DNA of 22,929 bases, from NCBI GenBank assembly GCA_947165405.1, contig CAMVAG010000009.1, forward strand, positions 1-22,929, given 5' to 3'. Position numbers and translations under genes: made by a program. The notes beneath the pieces are model-generated. The model had not been told where the DNA came from. It did not search any database and was given only the letters and a program-made list of their open reading frames with translations. Numbering within the stretch: position 1 is the stretch's first letter; each line of letters starts with the position of its first letter. Of this stretch, positions 6,897-14,331 are shown one piece after another. Source of the stretch: an uncultured Selenomonadales bacterium (GTDB lineage Bacteria > Bacillota > Negativicutes > Selenomonadales > Selenomonadaceae).

Positions 6897-7048
6897 GCCG
6901 CCAACCTCCGAATCAAAATAAAAATTATCAGTGCCGTTAATAAAATCATGCAAGCTGCGCGGGCGAAGTCTTTTAAATCGTGTCGAGCTTTTGGCGTGCG
7001 CAAATAATTTTTCAGCGTCTGAAGATAACCGAAAAAATTCCTAATTCC
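6893..7048 (-). CDS. Possible small membrane protein, start unclear
   Basis: This is an open frame of 51 codons between proA and nadD. It carries a basic, helical-looking stretch (LKNYLRTPKARHDLKDF) followed by a membrane helix (ACMILLTALIIFILI) and a positively charged end RRLAA. Its stop overlaps the nadD start as ATGA, the arrangement seen for real genes elsewhere in this operon. There is no ATG before the membrane helix; TTG at 7003 or an ATT near the 5' end are the only upstream candidates, and neither has a good ribosome site. The heptamer array at 7037-7064 lies directly upstream and may have replaced the original start. The coordinates give the whole open frame. It may be a real small gene, a remnant, or chance. 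Confidence 0.35.
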   Translation of the reverse strand, partial: GIRNFFGYLQTLKNYLRTPKARHDLKDFARAACMILLTALIIFILIRRLAA

Positions 7049-7064
7049 TCATTCCTCATTCCTA
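7037..7064. repeat. Heptanucleotide tandem array, 4 units (proA-nadD gap)
   Basis: Four consecutive in-register units of ATTCCTA or ATTCCTC fill 7037-7064, ending 1 base before the proA stop codon. The unit type is shared with the arrays at 6171-6268 and 21006-21033. Confidence 0.8.
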
Positions 7065-7065
7065 A

Positions 7066-8322
7066 TTATCTTATCTGTCCGTCGCCTTCGATGATGTATT
7101 TCATGGTCGTGAGAGCCTCAAGCCCCATCGGTCCGCGAGCGTGAAGTTTCTGCGTGCTGATTCCGATTTCCGCGCCGAAGCCGAATTCAAAGCCGTCGGT
7201 GAAGCGCGTCGAAGTGTTGACGTAAACATCAGCCGAATCAACCTGCTGCTCAAATTTTTTCGCGTTGTCTTTGTCACGAGTGATAATCGCGTCGGAATGT
7301 GCGCTGCTGTATTTGTTGATGTGCTCAATCGCCGCGTCAACGTCCTCGACAATTTTAATCGACAAAATCAAATCGTTGTATTCGGTCGTCCAATCTTCTT
7401 CGACGGCCTCTTTCATGTCGGGGAAAATTTTTCTGCAAGCCTCGTCGCCTCGCAACTCAACTTTAGCCGCAAGCAACTCTTGAGAAATCTTCGGCAAGAA
7501 TTCTTCGGCAATGTCCTTGTGAATCAAAAGCGTTTCCATTGCGTTGCAGACGGACGGGCGCGAGGTCTTGGCGTTTATGCAAACTTTAATCGCCATGTCT
7601 TGGTCGGCGGTCTTGTCCACGAACGTGTGACAAACGCCGGTGCCGGTTTCGATAACGGGAACGGTGCTGTGCTCCACGACACGAGCGATAAGTCCCGCGC
7701 CGCCGCGAGGAATAATCACGTCGATAAGCTTGCGCAGTCTGCACATGACGACAACCGAATCGCGGTCGAGGATACCGATGAACTCAATCGATTTTTCGGG
7801 CAAGCCTTTCGCAACCGCCGCCTCGCGCATGATGTCGACGATTTTTTTGTTTGTGCGAACAGCCTCCGAGCCGCCGCGCAGAACACAAGCGTTGCCCGAC
7901 TTAATGCAAAGGGCAATGGCATCCGCCGTGACATTCGGGCGCGCCTCGTAGACAATGCCGACAACTCCGAAGGGAACTCTTTCACGACGAATCTTTAAAC
8001 CGTTCGGGCGAATGACTTCAAAGTCAGATTTGCCGATGGGATTTTCAAGCTTGACGACTTGGCGAATGCCCTCCGCCATGTCAGAAATTCTTTTGGGCGT
8101 CAAAATCAATCGGTCAATCATGTTGAGTCTTGTGCTCTTCTCCCTAGCCGCCGCAACTTCTTTGGCGTTGATTTCCAAAATTTCTTCTTGCCGAGCCTCC
8201 AAAGCATCAGCCATTGCCAACAATGCCGCGTCTCTTGTTTCGATTGATATGCAAGCCAATTTTCGTGACGCCTCTTTTGCTCGCCGAGCCTGTTTGGTCA
8301 CGTGCTCTTTCATGAACAACAT
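7066..8322 (-). CDS. proA: Gamma-glutamyl phosphate reductase ProA
   Basis: This is the second enzyme of proline synthesis: it reduces glutamyl 5-phosphate to glutamate semialdehyde with NADPH. The 418-residue length is normal. Hallmarks are RRERVPFGVVGIVYEARPNV near 112-131, SGNACVLRGGSEA near 142-154, PRGGAGLI near 205-212, and the catalytic Cys259 in AKTSRPSVCNAMET. The ending LHARGPMGLEALTTMKYII is typical. ATG 8322 lies 8 bases from GGAG; the upstream GTG at 8331 overlaps that site and is unlikely. The stop of the MATE-ATPase gene is only 13 bases upstream and its TAA touches the proA ribosome site. proB, normally adjacent, is 3.3 kb away across three inserted genes. Confidence 0.96.
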   Translation of the reverse strand: MLFMKEHVTKQARRAKEASRKLACISIETRDAALLAMADALEARQEEILEINAKEVAAAREKSTRLNMIDRLILTPKRISDMAEGIRQVVKLENPIGKSDFEVIRPNGLKIRRERVPFGVVGIVYEARPNVTADAIALCIKSGNACVLRGGSEAVRTNKKIVDIMREAAVAKGLPEKSIEFIGILDRDSVVVMCRLRKLIDVIIPRGGAGLIARVVEHSTVPVIETGTGVCHTFVDKTADQDMAIKVCINAKTSRPSVCNAMETLLIHKDIAEEFLPKISQELLAAKVELRGDEACRKIFPDMKEAVEEDWTTEYNDLILSIKIVEDVDAAIEHINKYSSAHSDAIITRDKDNAKKFEQQVDSADVYVNTSTRFTDGFEFGFGAEIGISTQKLHARGPMGLEALTTMKYIIEGDGQIR

Positions 8323-8335
8323 ACGAATCACTCCT

Positions 8336-10102
8336 TTAAATTTTTATAATCAAGTTGTTGAGTTTCAAAGCGTTGACGTAATCAAATTCGGTTGAAATAT
8401 TTTTGCAAAGCCTTATGCCGATATGAGCGGCGGGGTCTTCGGGATTATGAATCTCCGTCCATTTTTTCGGGTCAAAAGGTTTGCAATCGTCGCGCAGTCG
8501 AATTATAACTTGTTCGCCTTTGACGATAACGCGCACGTCGATAAAATGATTCTTGCCGTCTTCGAAGCCGTGCTCAACGATGTTGCCTGCCATCTCCTCG
8601 ATACAAATGCCCGCGAACATACTGCGTCGATTATCAATGCCGCAAGCCTCGCAAAAATTTTGAGTGCGTTCCGAAAGTCCCATGACCTCCTCTTTGTTCG
8701 TGACGGTTATGTTGAGCTGTTTGTCGTCGGGAACGTCGAAGTCTTCGGGCAAGAGCAGATAATCTTCAAGCCGGAAAGTTATTCGCCCGCAATGTCGACA
8801 CGTTATAAAAAATATCACGAGCAGAAACGCGGCATAACTCAACGGGAAAGACAACCACAACCCCGCCATTCCGAAATGCGGCGTCAAGAGCAAAACTATC
8901 GGCACGATGAATCCTATGTTGCCCGCGACCGTCAAGTTGCTCACGAGTTTAAATCGTCCGTAAGCTTGATAATAATACATGAAAATTATTCCGACTGCAC
9001 ACAGCGGCAAAAACGTTATCGCCAGCTGAAATCCCTCAAGCGTCATTTGATAAGCGATTGCGTCGTCGAGCGTGTAAAGGTCTGCGATTGTCGGCGCGTT
9101 CAAAAATACTGCCGCCGTCATTGTCAAGGAAATTATCAGCGAATATTTCAGCGCAAGTTTCATCAAGCGCAGGATTGACTTGCGGTCTTGTTCGCCGATT
9201 AAAATTCCGCCGATCATTTGTGTCGACGCGCCGAGTGTCTTCGGAATTATTTCCAGCAGTCCCGAAAAATTTTCAATCGCGGCATAAGCGGCAACACCGA
9301 CTCCGCCCGCCAATGCAACCGACATTCTCGTAAAAAATGCAATCCTCAAAACCGCCGTGCCGCGTCCCAAAATCACGGGCAGTCCGATTAAAATCATTCG
9401 GCGAAAATATTTCAAGCTCACGGCTTCGGGCAGGAATTTAAAATTTGAATTCGCTTTGAAGAAATGCAAGAGCAAAACGCCCGCCGCAATCCAATAGCTT
9501 ATCGTCGTGGTGATACCCATGCCCCAAAGTCCGCCGTCGAGGACAAAGACGTTTATCAAGTCGCCGGCAATGTCGCACAGAGCCAAAACCGCCGCCGAAA
9601 TTACTGCGCGCCGTCTGTCGTTGTCGAGTTGCATTATCGGCGTAAAAATCGTGACCGCCGCGATTGCCGGCAAAGCGAACGAATAAGCTTGCAGAAAATC
9701 CATCGTCAAGGGGCGAATCGTTCCGAGACTTTTTTTCGCGTCGAGAATATCGGCAACTTGTTCGGTGAATAAAATTGTTCCGCCCGTCAAAAAAATCATA
9801 AGCGCAAGAGCCAACGTCATTGCCAACGAAAAAATTCCGTTCGCCTCGCGCAAGTCGCCTCTGCCCAAAAATTTACTGCACATGACTTGCATACCGACTA
9901 CGATGACGCTTGGAAAAATCGTCACGAATCTTTGATAAGGCATTGTCAAGCCGAAAGCCGCCATTGAATCCTCGCCGAGAAAATTTCCCGTAATTATTCC
10001 GTCGATTATGTGACCGATTGTCGATACGAACATCGACAGCAGGAAAATTATCAGCGTGTCCTTGAACAGCCGCGAAATTAACTTGTCCTGCGCAGCGTCC
10101 AT
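8336..10102 (-). CDS. MATE-family transporter fused to a C-terminal GHKL (RsbW/SpoIIAB-like) ATPase domain
   Basis: 588 residues in two parts. Residues 1 to about 450 are a MATE-type transporter with about twelve hydrophobic helices, beginning LFKDTLIIFLLSMFVSTIGH and DGIITGNFLGEDSMAAFGLT. Residues about 460-588 resemble the small GHKL kinases that act as anti-sigma factors: an N-box with Glu502, Glu503, Asn507 and His511 (GICIEEMAGNIVEHG), a modified G1 region DDCKPFDP at 538-545 where the usual DxGxG is changed, a GIRL turn near 562-565, and the ending LKLNNLIIKI. The known families suggest drug/Na+ or metabolite export for the first part and ATP binding or protein phosphorylation for the second. 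A link between them, such as ATP-dependent gating or signalling, is inference. It starts 1 base after the NlpC/P60 stop and ends 13 bases before proA. No STAS-domain partner lies in the window. Confidence 0.88.
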   Translation of the reverse strand: MDAAQDKLISRLFKDTLIIFLLSMFVSTIGHIIDGIITGNFLGEDSMAAFGLTMPYQRFVTIFPSVIVVGMQVMCSKFLGRGDLREANGIFSLAMTLALALMIFLTGGTILFTEQVADILDAKKSLGTIRPLTMDFLQAYSFALPAIAAVTIFTPIMQLDNDRRRAVISAAVLALCDIAGDLINVFVLDGGLWGMGITTTISYWIAAGVLLLHFFKANSNFKFLPEAVSLKYFRRMILIGLPVILGRGTAVLRIAFFTRMSVALAGGVGVAAYAAIENFSGLLEIIPKTLGASTQMIGGILIGEQDRKSILRLMKLALKYSLIISLTMTAAVFLNAPTIADLYTLDDAIAYQMTLEGFQLAITFLPLCAVGIIFMYYYQAYGRFKLVSNLTVAGNIGFIVPIVLLLTPHFGMAGLWLSFPLSYAAFLLVIFFITCRHCGRITFRLEDYLLLPEDFDVPDDKQLNITVTNKEEVMGLSERTQNFCEACGIDNRRSMFAGICIEEMAGNIVEHGFEDGKNHFIDVRVIVKGEQVIIRLRDDCKPFDPKKWTEIHNPEDPAAHIGIRLCKNISTEFDYVNALKLNNLIIKI

Positions 10103-10103
10103 T

Positions 10104-11429
10104 TCAGAAATTTCCTACGCTGTTCAATCTGTCAATCATTTCAACTTTGTCTTTGCTCATGAAATGCAAATCGCTCACCACAATTTTTCGGATATAATGC
10201 TTGGCAGTTTGTCCGCCGTCGAAAGTGTAATAGCTGCTCGCCGCGTGAATGATAAGCGGTTCGCCGTTGTCGTCTGTGCCAAGATACATCATGACGTGCC
10301 CTTTCGTGAAGAGCAGAGAGCCGGGCTTGGACTTCTTGAGAATTTCCAAACGCTGTTCACGAGTCATGTTCTTTAAAGAAATTGAACGCGCCATAGCTTT
10401 TTCCTGCTTATCGGCGTCGCGGGGAAGTTCAATCCCGACGGAGCGATAAACATCTTGCACAAAAGCCGAGCAGTCGACGTTATTTTCCAAGCCGCCCCAG
10501 CCGTAGCCTTCGCCCAAAAATCTGAACGCCTGCCGAATCAAATTGTTTTCACTGCAGGCAAGCACACCTTTGACGACGAATTTGTCATTGGGAATGTTCA
10601 AGCCTTCCTCGATTAAAATTCCGTTGGCGTCGACGGTCGGAACGTTGATTGCCCAAGAGCCGTCCTTTTGCAAGTCGGGAGCGCGGAGCAAAACTCTTCC
10701 GCCCATTTGATAAAAAGCTTTGCCTTGAGGAATCGTCTTGCGGCTCGCGATAACGGTCAGATAATTTTGCGGCGCGACGTATTTCATCCAAGTAGCTTTA
10801 TCGGTGAAGGCAAGCGCGGAAGGCTTAACCCAGCCGGCGTAAGTGCGCGTCTCGACGAAAACAAATTCTTTGTCTTGGCTGTCGATTAAAACGATAACGG
10901 GTTCGCCGGGGTCAATCGCCGTTCCTTGAAGTTGGTCGTAGTGAGTATCGCTTTCGTCCGTGAACCAACCGACTTCGTCAGGCAGCAGTCGAAGATTCGT
11001 TCTGCCGGTCGTCAAGGCGTAGCGAACGACACACACGGCGGGCAAGGCATCAAGCCCGCAATTTTTTTTCGCCTGCGTGAAACTGAATTCCGTCAAAGGC
11101 GCGCCGTTTCGAAAGAGCTTCGGAACTTCTGCATTTTGAAATTTGCCGAGTGCCATCGTCGCGGTAATTTTATTCGTCATCCACTGAACGTAAACTTTTT
11201 CGGGATAGTTCACGAGGTCAACAATCGTGTTTGCGCTCTTCTGCCGAATCTGCAAGTTGAGCATATCCAAATCCGCCGTCGGAACGAAGACCGCTTCGCC
11301 CGATTTATTTCTGCCCGTCCAATAATCTGCCGTCGCCCGATTGTCTTGAATTGAAATTCCCGCTGCCTGCGCGGTCGTCGAAAAGAGCATAAGAATCACT
11401 CCAAACAAGATTAAAAAATTTTTCTTCAT
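10104..11429 (-). CDS. Secreted SH3 / NlpC-P60 (C40) cell-wall peptidase
   Basis: A 441-residue exported protein. A signal peptide occupies residues 1-23 (KKNFLILFGVILMLFS, then TTAQAAG). The middle contains an N-terminal stabilising region and two SH3b-like segments (TGRTNLRLLPDEVGWF near 141-156, RTYAGWVKPSALAF near 195-208). The C-terminal C40 domain has Cys320 in NNVDCSAFVQDVYRSVGIEL, His378 in KGHVMMYLG and His395 in IIHAASS as catalytic triad candidates. Relatives cut the gamma-D-Glu-diamino acid bond of peptidoglycan peptides. GAGGAGG is 7 bases before the ATG. The start overlaps the stop of the 52-residue ORF by 4 bases, and the MATE-ATPase gene starts 1 base after the stop, so all three are translated as a unit. 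A recycling or remodelling role coupled to the transporter is inference. Confidence 0.9.
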   Translation of the reverse strand: MKKNFLILFGVILMLFSTTAQAAGISIQDNRATADYWTGRNKSGEAVFVPTADLDMLNLQIRQKSANTIVDLVNYPEKVYVQWMTNKITATMALGKFQNAEVPKLFRNGAPLTEFSFTQAKKNCGLDALPAVCVVRYALTTGRTNLRLLPDEVGWFTDESDTHYDQLQGTAIDPGEPVIVLIDSQDKEFVFVETRTYAGWVKPSALAFTDKATWMKYVAPQNYLTVIASRKTIPQGKAFYQMGGRVLLRAPDLQKDGSWAINVPTVDANGILIEEGLNIPNDKFVVKGVLACSENNLIRQAFRFLGEGYGWGGLENNVDCSAFVQDVYRSVGIELPRDADKQEKAMARSISLKNMTREQRLEILKKSKPGSLLFTKGHVMMYLGTDDNGEPLIIHAASSYYTFDGGQTAKHYIRKIVVSDLHFMSKDKVEMIDRLNSVGNF

Positions 11430-11584
11430 GCAAATTCCTCCTCAAGATTTTCTGCGAGGAAAATTGTATCTGCGACCCCGCCTCCCAAAATATTTGCAAG
11501 GATTGTAATCACCGGGAACATCTCCAAAATTTTTCCGAAGGTCAACAAGCTGCCGGCGATTAATGCCAAAAATTTTCCGTTCAT
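11426..11584 (-). CDS. Small hydrophobic protein of 52 residues, unknown function
   Basis: A short gene with strong translational evidence. ATG 11584 follows GGAGG by 8 bases, its start overlaps the proB stop as ATGA, and its own TGA overlaps the NlpC/P60 ATG as ATGA. The sequence begins MNGKFLALIAGSLLTFGKIL, continues with a second hydrophobic patch (MFPVITILANILGGGVA) and ends acidic (NLEEEFA). It could be one or two membrane-inserted helices with an acidic tail; no cleavable signal is obvious. I do not recognise a family. Its place between proB and the exported peptidase, in a run of 4-base overlaps, suggests it works with the peptidase and the MATE-ATPase, perhaps as a small membrane partner. 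That role is inference. Confidence 0.75.
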   Translation of the reverse strand: MNGKFLALIAGSLLTFGKILEMFPVITILANILGGGVADTIFLAENLEEEFA

Positions 11585-12390
11585 GATGATTCCCTCCTTG
11601 GGAAGATTGTGCCGACCGATTCGCCGTTCAGTGCCCGCCGCAAATTTCCGTTCGTTGAGCCGTTGATTATCAACATCGTCACGCCGTTTGAGGTTGCAAG
11701 CTTCGCCGCTTGAATCTTCGTGAACATGCCGCCGATTCCGAGCTTTGTACCTGCGCCGCCCGCGATTCGTTCAATCTCCGAATTAATTTCGGGCACCTCG
11801 TCGATAAGCCGAGCGGATTTATCTTTCTGCGGATTCGAAGTGTAAAGCCCGTCAATGTCGCTCAAGATAATCAAGACTTCGGCATCAATCATTGCGGCGA
11901 CGATTGCCGAGAGGTTGTCGTTGTCTCCGATTCGGATTTCGTCGACGCCGACCGCATCATTTTCATTGATAACGGGAATTGCGTCCATGTTCAAGATTGC
12001 TTGCAAGGAGTTCCGAGAATTTTCGCGGGCGTGTTCGTCGACAGCGTTTTCTTTCGTCAAGAGCACTTGCCCCATCGTCTGTCCGTATTCCGCAAAAAAT
12101 TTTTCGTAAATGTGCATGAGGACTCCTTGCCCGATAGCTGCCAATGCTTGGTTTTCGGGAATTGTCTGCGGCTTAATTTTTATTCCGAGTTTGTTCATGC
12201 CCGCCGCAATCGCGCCCGAACTCACGAAAATTATTTCTTTGCCGGCGTTGTGAAGGTCAGCTATTTCTCTAATCAAATGTTCGATTCTGTACAAATTCAA
12301 TTTGCCCGTATCGGCATGTGCCAGCGTGCTTGTCCCAACCTTTACGACGATTCGCCGCGCCGATTTCAAATTCTCTCTTGCCTCGCCCAA
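11581..12390 (-). CDS. proB: Glutamate 5-kinase ProB (short form without PUA domain)
   Basis: This is the first enzyme of proline synthesis: it phosphorylates glutamate with ATP and is the usual point of proline feedback. Amino acid kinase motifs are present: RRIVVKVGTSTL at the start, EIIFVSSGAIAAGMNKLG, IPVINENDAV, IGDNDNLSAIVAAMIDA, LIILSDIDGLYTSNP and GIGGMFTKIQAAKLA. It ends soon after the kinase domain, so the C-terminal PUA domain of the enteric enzyme is absent, as in many short ProB proteins. Upstream in-frame starts (TTG 12444, ATG 12417) fall within the promoter at 12416-12444, so they cannot be in its transcript. TTG 12390 with AAGGA 10 bases upstream is preferred and gives 269 residues; this start is less certain than the gene. 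Confidence 0.93.
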   Translation of the reverse strand: MGEARENLKSARRIVVKVGTSTLAHADTGKLNLYRIEHLIREIADLHNAGKEIIFVSSGAIAAGMNKLGIKIKPQTIPENQALAAIGQGVLMHIYEKFFAEYGQTMGQVLLTKENAVDEHARENSRNSLQAILNMDAIPVINENDAVGVDEIRIGDNDNLSAIVAAMIDAEVLIILSDIDGLYTSNPQKDKSARLIDEVPEINSEIERIAGGAGTKLGIGGMFTKIQAAKLATSNGVTMLIINGSTNGNLRRALNGESVGTIFPRRESS

Positions 12391-12415
12391 TGTAATCACA
12401 TCCTTTTTGCTTTTC

Positions 12416-12444
12416 ATTATAAATTCATTTAGCAATTTGTGCAA
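12416..12444 (-). promoter_or_regulatory. Probable sigma-A promoter of the proB operon
   Basis: On the minus strand, TTGCAC (12444-12439) and a perfect TATAAT (12421-12416) are separated by exactly 17 bases. The -35 matches consensus only in its TTG. It faces away from cobO and would start transcripts about 20 bases upstream of the TTG start of proB. Confidence 0.6.
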
Positions 12445-12509
12445 GACGCTTTATTTATTTTTAATCAGGTTGTATCATTGACGAAAAAATTTTTTGAGGA
12501 GGATTCGAC

Positions 12510-13025
12510 TTGGAAAGACGCGGATTGATAATCGTGCACACGGGCGACGGCAAAGGCAAAACGACGGCGGCATTGGGCTTGGCGATAAGGGCGTTCGGCG
12601 CGGGGCTGAAGGTTTTGATTTTGCAATTCATAAAAGGCAATCGACGTTCGGGCGAATTGACGGCTTTGGAAATTTTGGGAATCGAAGTCAGGCAGCTGGG
12701 TCTCGGCTTCATCACGGAGGAAAATTTTCACGAACAAAAAAAATCTGCGCGGGCAGCTTTCGAAATCGCACGGCAAGAAATTTTATCGGGCGCGTGGGAT
12801 TTGATTATCCTAGACGAAATAAATTACGCGGTGAAGTTCGGCTTGCTCGGTGCGAAAGAAATTTCGGAGCTGATAAAAATTCGTCCGCCGCAAATGCATT
12901 TGGTCTTCACGGGGCGCGACGCCCTGCCGGAATTGATTGACGCCGCCGACCTCGTTACGGAAATGAAATTAATCAGGCACCCGTTCAAAAAAGGCGTACC
13001 GGCTCAAGCGGGAATTGAATTCTGA
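12510..13025 (+). CDS. cobO: ATP:corrinoid adenosyltransferase (CobO/BtuR family)
   Basis: This 171-residue enzyme transfers the adenosyl group of ATP to cob(I)alamin or its precursors, making adenosylcobalamin. The P-loop GDGKGKTTA lies at residues 12-20; LKVLILQFIKG, WDLIILDEINYAV and MHLVFTGRDALPELIDAADL follow, and the end MKLIRHPFKKGVPAQAGIEF is diagnostic of the family. The start is TTG, 7 bases after GAGGAGG. It has no cobalamin-synthesis neighbours, and no B12-riboswitch-like leader is evident in the short 5' gap. A weak plus-strand promoter (TTTATT, 17 bases, TATCAT at 12473-12478) lies back to back with the proB promoter. It probably serves corrinoid salvage or final activation. It ends 91 bases before licD, which has its own promoter. 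Confidence 0.94.
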   Translation: MERRGLIIVHTGDGKGKTTAALGLAIRAFGAGLKVLILQFIKGNRRSGELTALEILGIEVRQLGLGFITEENFHEQKKSARAAFEIARQEILSGAWDLIILDEINYAVKFGLLGAKEISELIKIRPPQMHLVFTGRDALPELIDAADLVTEMKLIRHPFKKGVPAQAGIEF

Positions 13026-13038
13026 ACGAAAATTGCTG

Positions 13039-13067
13039 TTGAAAATTTTTTGGCAGTATGATAGACT
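13039..13067 (+). promoter_or_regulatory. Probable sigma-A promoter of the licD operon
   Basis: TTGAAA (13039-13044; 5 of 6) and TAGACT (13062-13067; 4 of 6) are 17 bases apart and lie 50 bases before the licD ATG. An overlapping TTGCTG/TATGAT pair with 18-base spacing is an alternative. Confidence 0.5.
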
Positions 13068-13116
13068 TTTGAAGGTTTTACAACCGGACTTGAAATTTTT
13101 TTATGGGAGTGTTTCT

Positions 13117-14286
13117 ATGGCAAAGAAACCCGGCAATTTTGATGCGATAGTTCTGCAAAATAAACTTTTGCAAGAGCAGAATATTTCGTTGCGCAGCCAA
13201 AACGAACTTTTAAGACAAGCGGCATTTGCAATTAAAGGCGATAAAGGTAAACAAAATGAACGTTCGGGACAATCCTCATTAATTGATAAAAAAGACGAGC
13301 GCGAAATTTTTATTGACGATATTTATCACGATGAAATGCGTGAGGGTTTTCTTGTCACCAGCCACAGAAAAAAATTGTGGAATGTTCAAATCGGAATACT
13401 TCAAGAATTCGCCCGCATCTGCAAAAAACACGACATCCGTTGGTTCACAATCGGCGGAACTCTTTTGGGAGCGGTGCGCCACAAAGGTTTTATCCCGTGG
13501 GACGATGATGTCGATGTCATTATGTTCAGACCCGATTACGAAAAATTTAAAAGCGTGGTCGAAGAGGAATTGACGTACAATCCTCATTACAGCATGTGGT
13601 ATTGGTTCAATCACCGTTTGGAAAGCGACTCGGAAGCAGCCCAGCACGCCAATTCCGATTTGCCGTTTATTTCAAGAGCATATGCAAACAAATATGCGGG
13701 CTTGTCGCCTTTCTTCCCGCTTTTGAGGCTCGTGGACGAACGCACGACTTGTTACTTGAACGAAGAGCGAAAAAGTATTTTCTACGCCATATGGATTGAT
13801 ATTTTTTGCTTTGACCCCTGCCCGCCCTTTGAAGATAGAACTTTGCTGAATAATTTCAACATGGCGCAGGAACTGTTCCTTGCCACCATTTATCCCGAAA
13901 AAGTCAAAGAAGCTCTTGAAAACAAAGAAAAGTTTTTGATTCCGCGTGATAAAATGATGACCTTCCTCAATCTTCCTTTCAAAACAAGAGCGCAACAATT
14001 CGATCTCTTTTCATTGAAACACTACACCAAAACTCCTTACGTATCCGAAATGGCATATCAGACAATCAGAAAAAGAAAACGCGCCTACAGAGCCAAAAGC
14101 TTCGACGATGTCATATACTTGCCGTTTGAAAAAATAGAAGTTCCCGTGCCCGCAGACTATGACGCCGTTTTGACAGACGATTTCGGCGACTGGCACAAGA
14201 TAGTTGTCGCAAGCGGGCATTTGAATACTTTCAGCGCGGATATTCCCTACAGAGAATATTTTGCCAAGTCGAAAGTGAAAGAATAA
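13117..14286 (+). CDS. LicD-family phosphotransferase (surface glycan modification)
   Basis: A 389-residue LicD-family protein. Members transfer a phospho-substituent (phosphocholine in pneumococci, other phospho-alcohols elsewhere) from a CDP-activated donor to a cell-surface glycan. The core motif is plain: WFTIGGTLLGAVRHKGFIPW followed by DDDVDVIMFRPDYEKF, with the metal-binding aspartates of the nucleotidyltransferase-like fold. Residues about 8-35 (IVLQNKLLQEQNISLRSQNE) form a short coiled coil not usual for the family. ATG 13117 has GGGAG 7 bases upstream; the open frame reaches back into cobO, but that part is not expected to be translated. It is first in an operon with a cytidylyltransferase and an epimerase, which fits synthesis of its donor. 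The transferred group cannot be told from sequence. Confidence 0.88.
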   Translation: MAKKPGNFDAIVLQNKLLQEQNISLRSQNELLRQAAFAIKGDKGKQNERSGQSSLIDKKDEREIFIDDIYHDEMREGFLVTSHRKKLWNVQIGILQEFARICKKHDIRWFTIGGTLLGAVRHKGFIPWDDDVDVIMFRPDYEKFKSVVEEELTYNPHYSMWYWFNHRLESDSEAAQHANSDLPFISRAYANKYAGLSPFFPLLRLVDERTTCYLNEERKSIFYAIWIDIFCFDPCPPFEDRTLLNNFNMAQELFLATIYPEKVKEALENKEKFLIPRDKMMTFLNLPFKTRAQQFDLFSLKHYTKTPYVSEMAYQTIRKRKRAYRAKSFDDVIYLPFEKIEVPVPADYDAVLTDDFGDWHKIVVASGHLNTFSADIPYREYFAKSKVKE

Positions 14287-14303
14287 TTTTTTGGAGGTGG
14301 AGT

Positions 14304-14322
14304 GCAGCAATTTTTTTGCTGC
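14304..14322 (+). other. Hairpin between ribosome site and start of the IspD/TarI-like gene
   Basis: GCAGCAA (14304-14310) pairs with TTGCTGC (14316-14322) around five T. It lies between GGAGG (14293-14297) and the family-consistent ATG at 14332. Folding would bring the two closer, or it could hinder initiation. It could also be coding if GTG 14302 is the true start. Confidence 0.5.
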
Positions 14323-14331
14323 GAATTTTTT

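Noticed and set aside
7141..7998. 285-codon plus-strand frame opposite proA
   Set aside because: It is antisense to proA, which is unmistakable, and has no recognisable motif.
12445..12509. Cobalamin riboswitch ahead of cobO
   Set aside because: The gap is 65 bases, too short for the aptamer, and it lacks the B12-box sequence.
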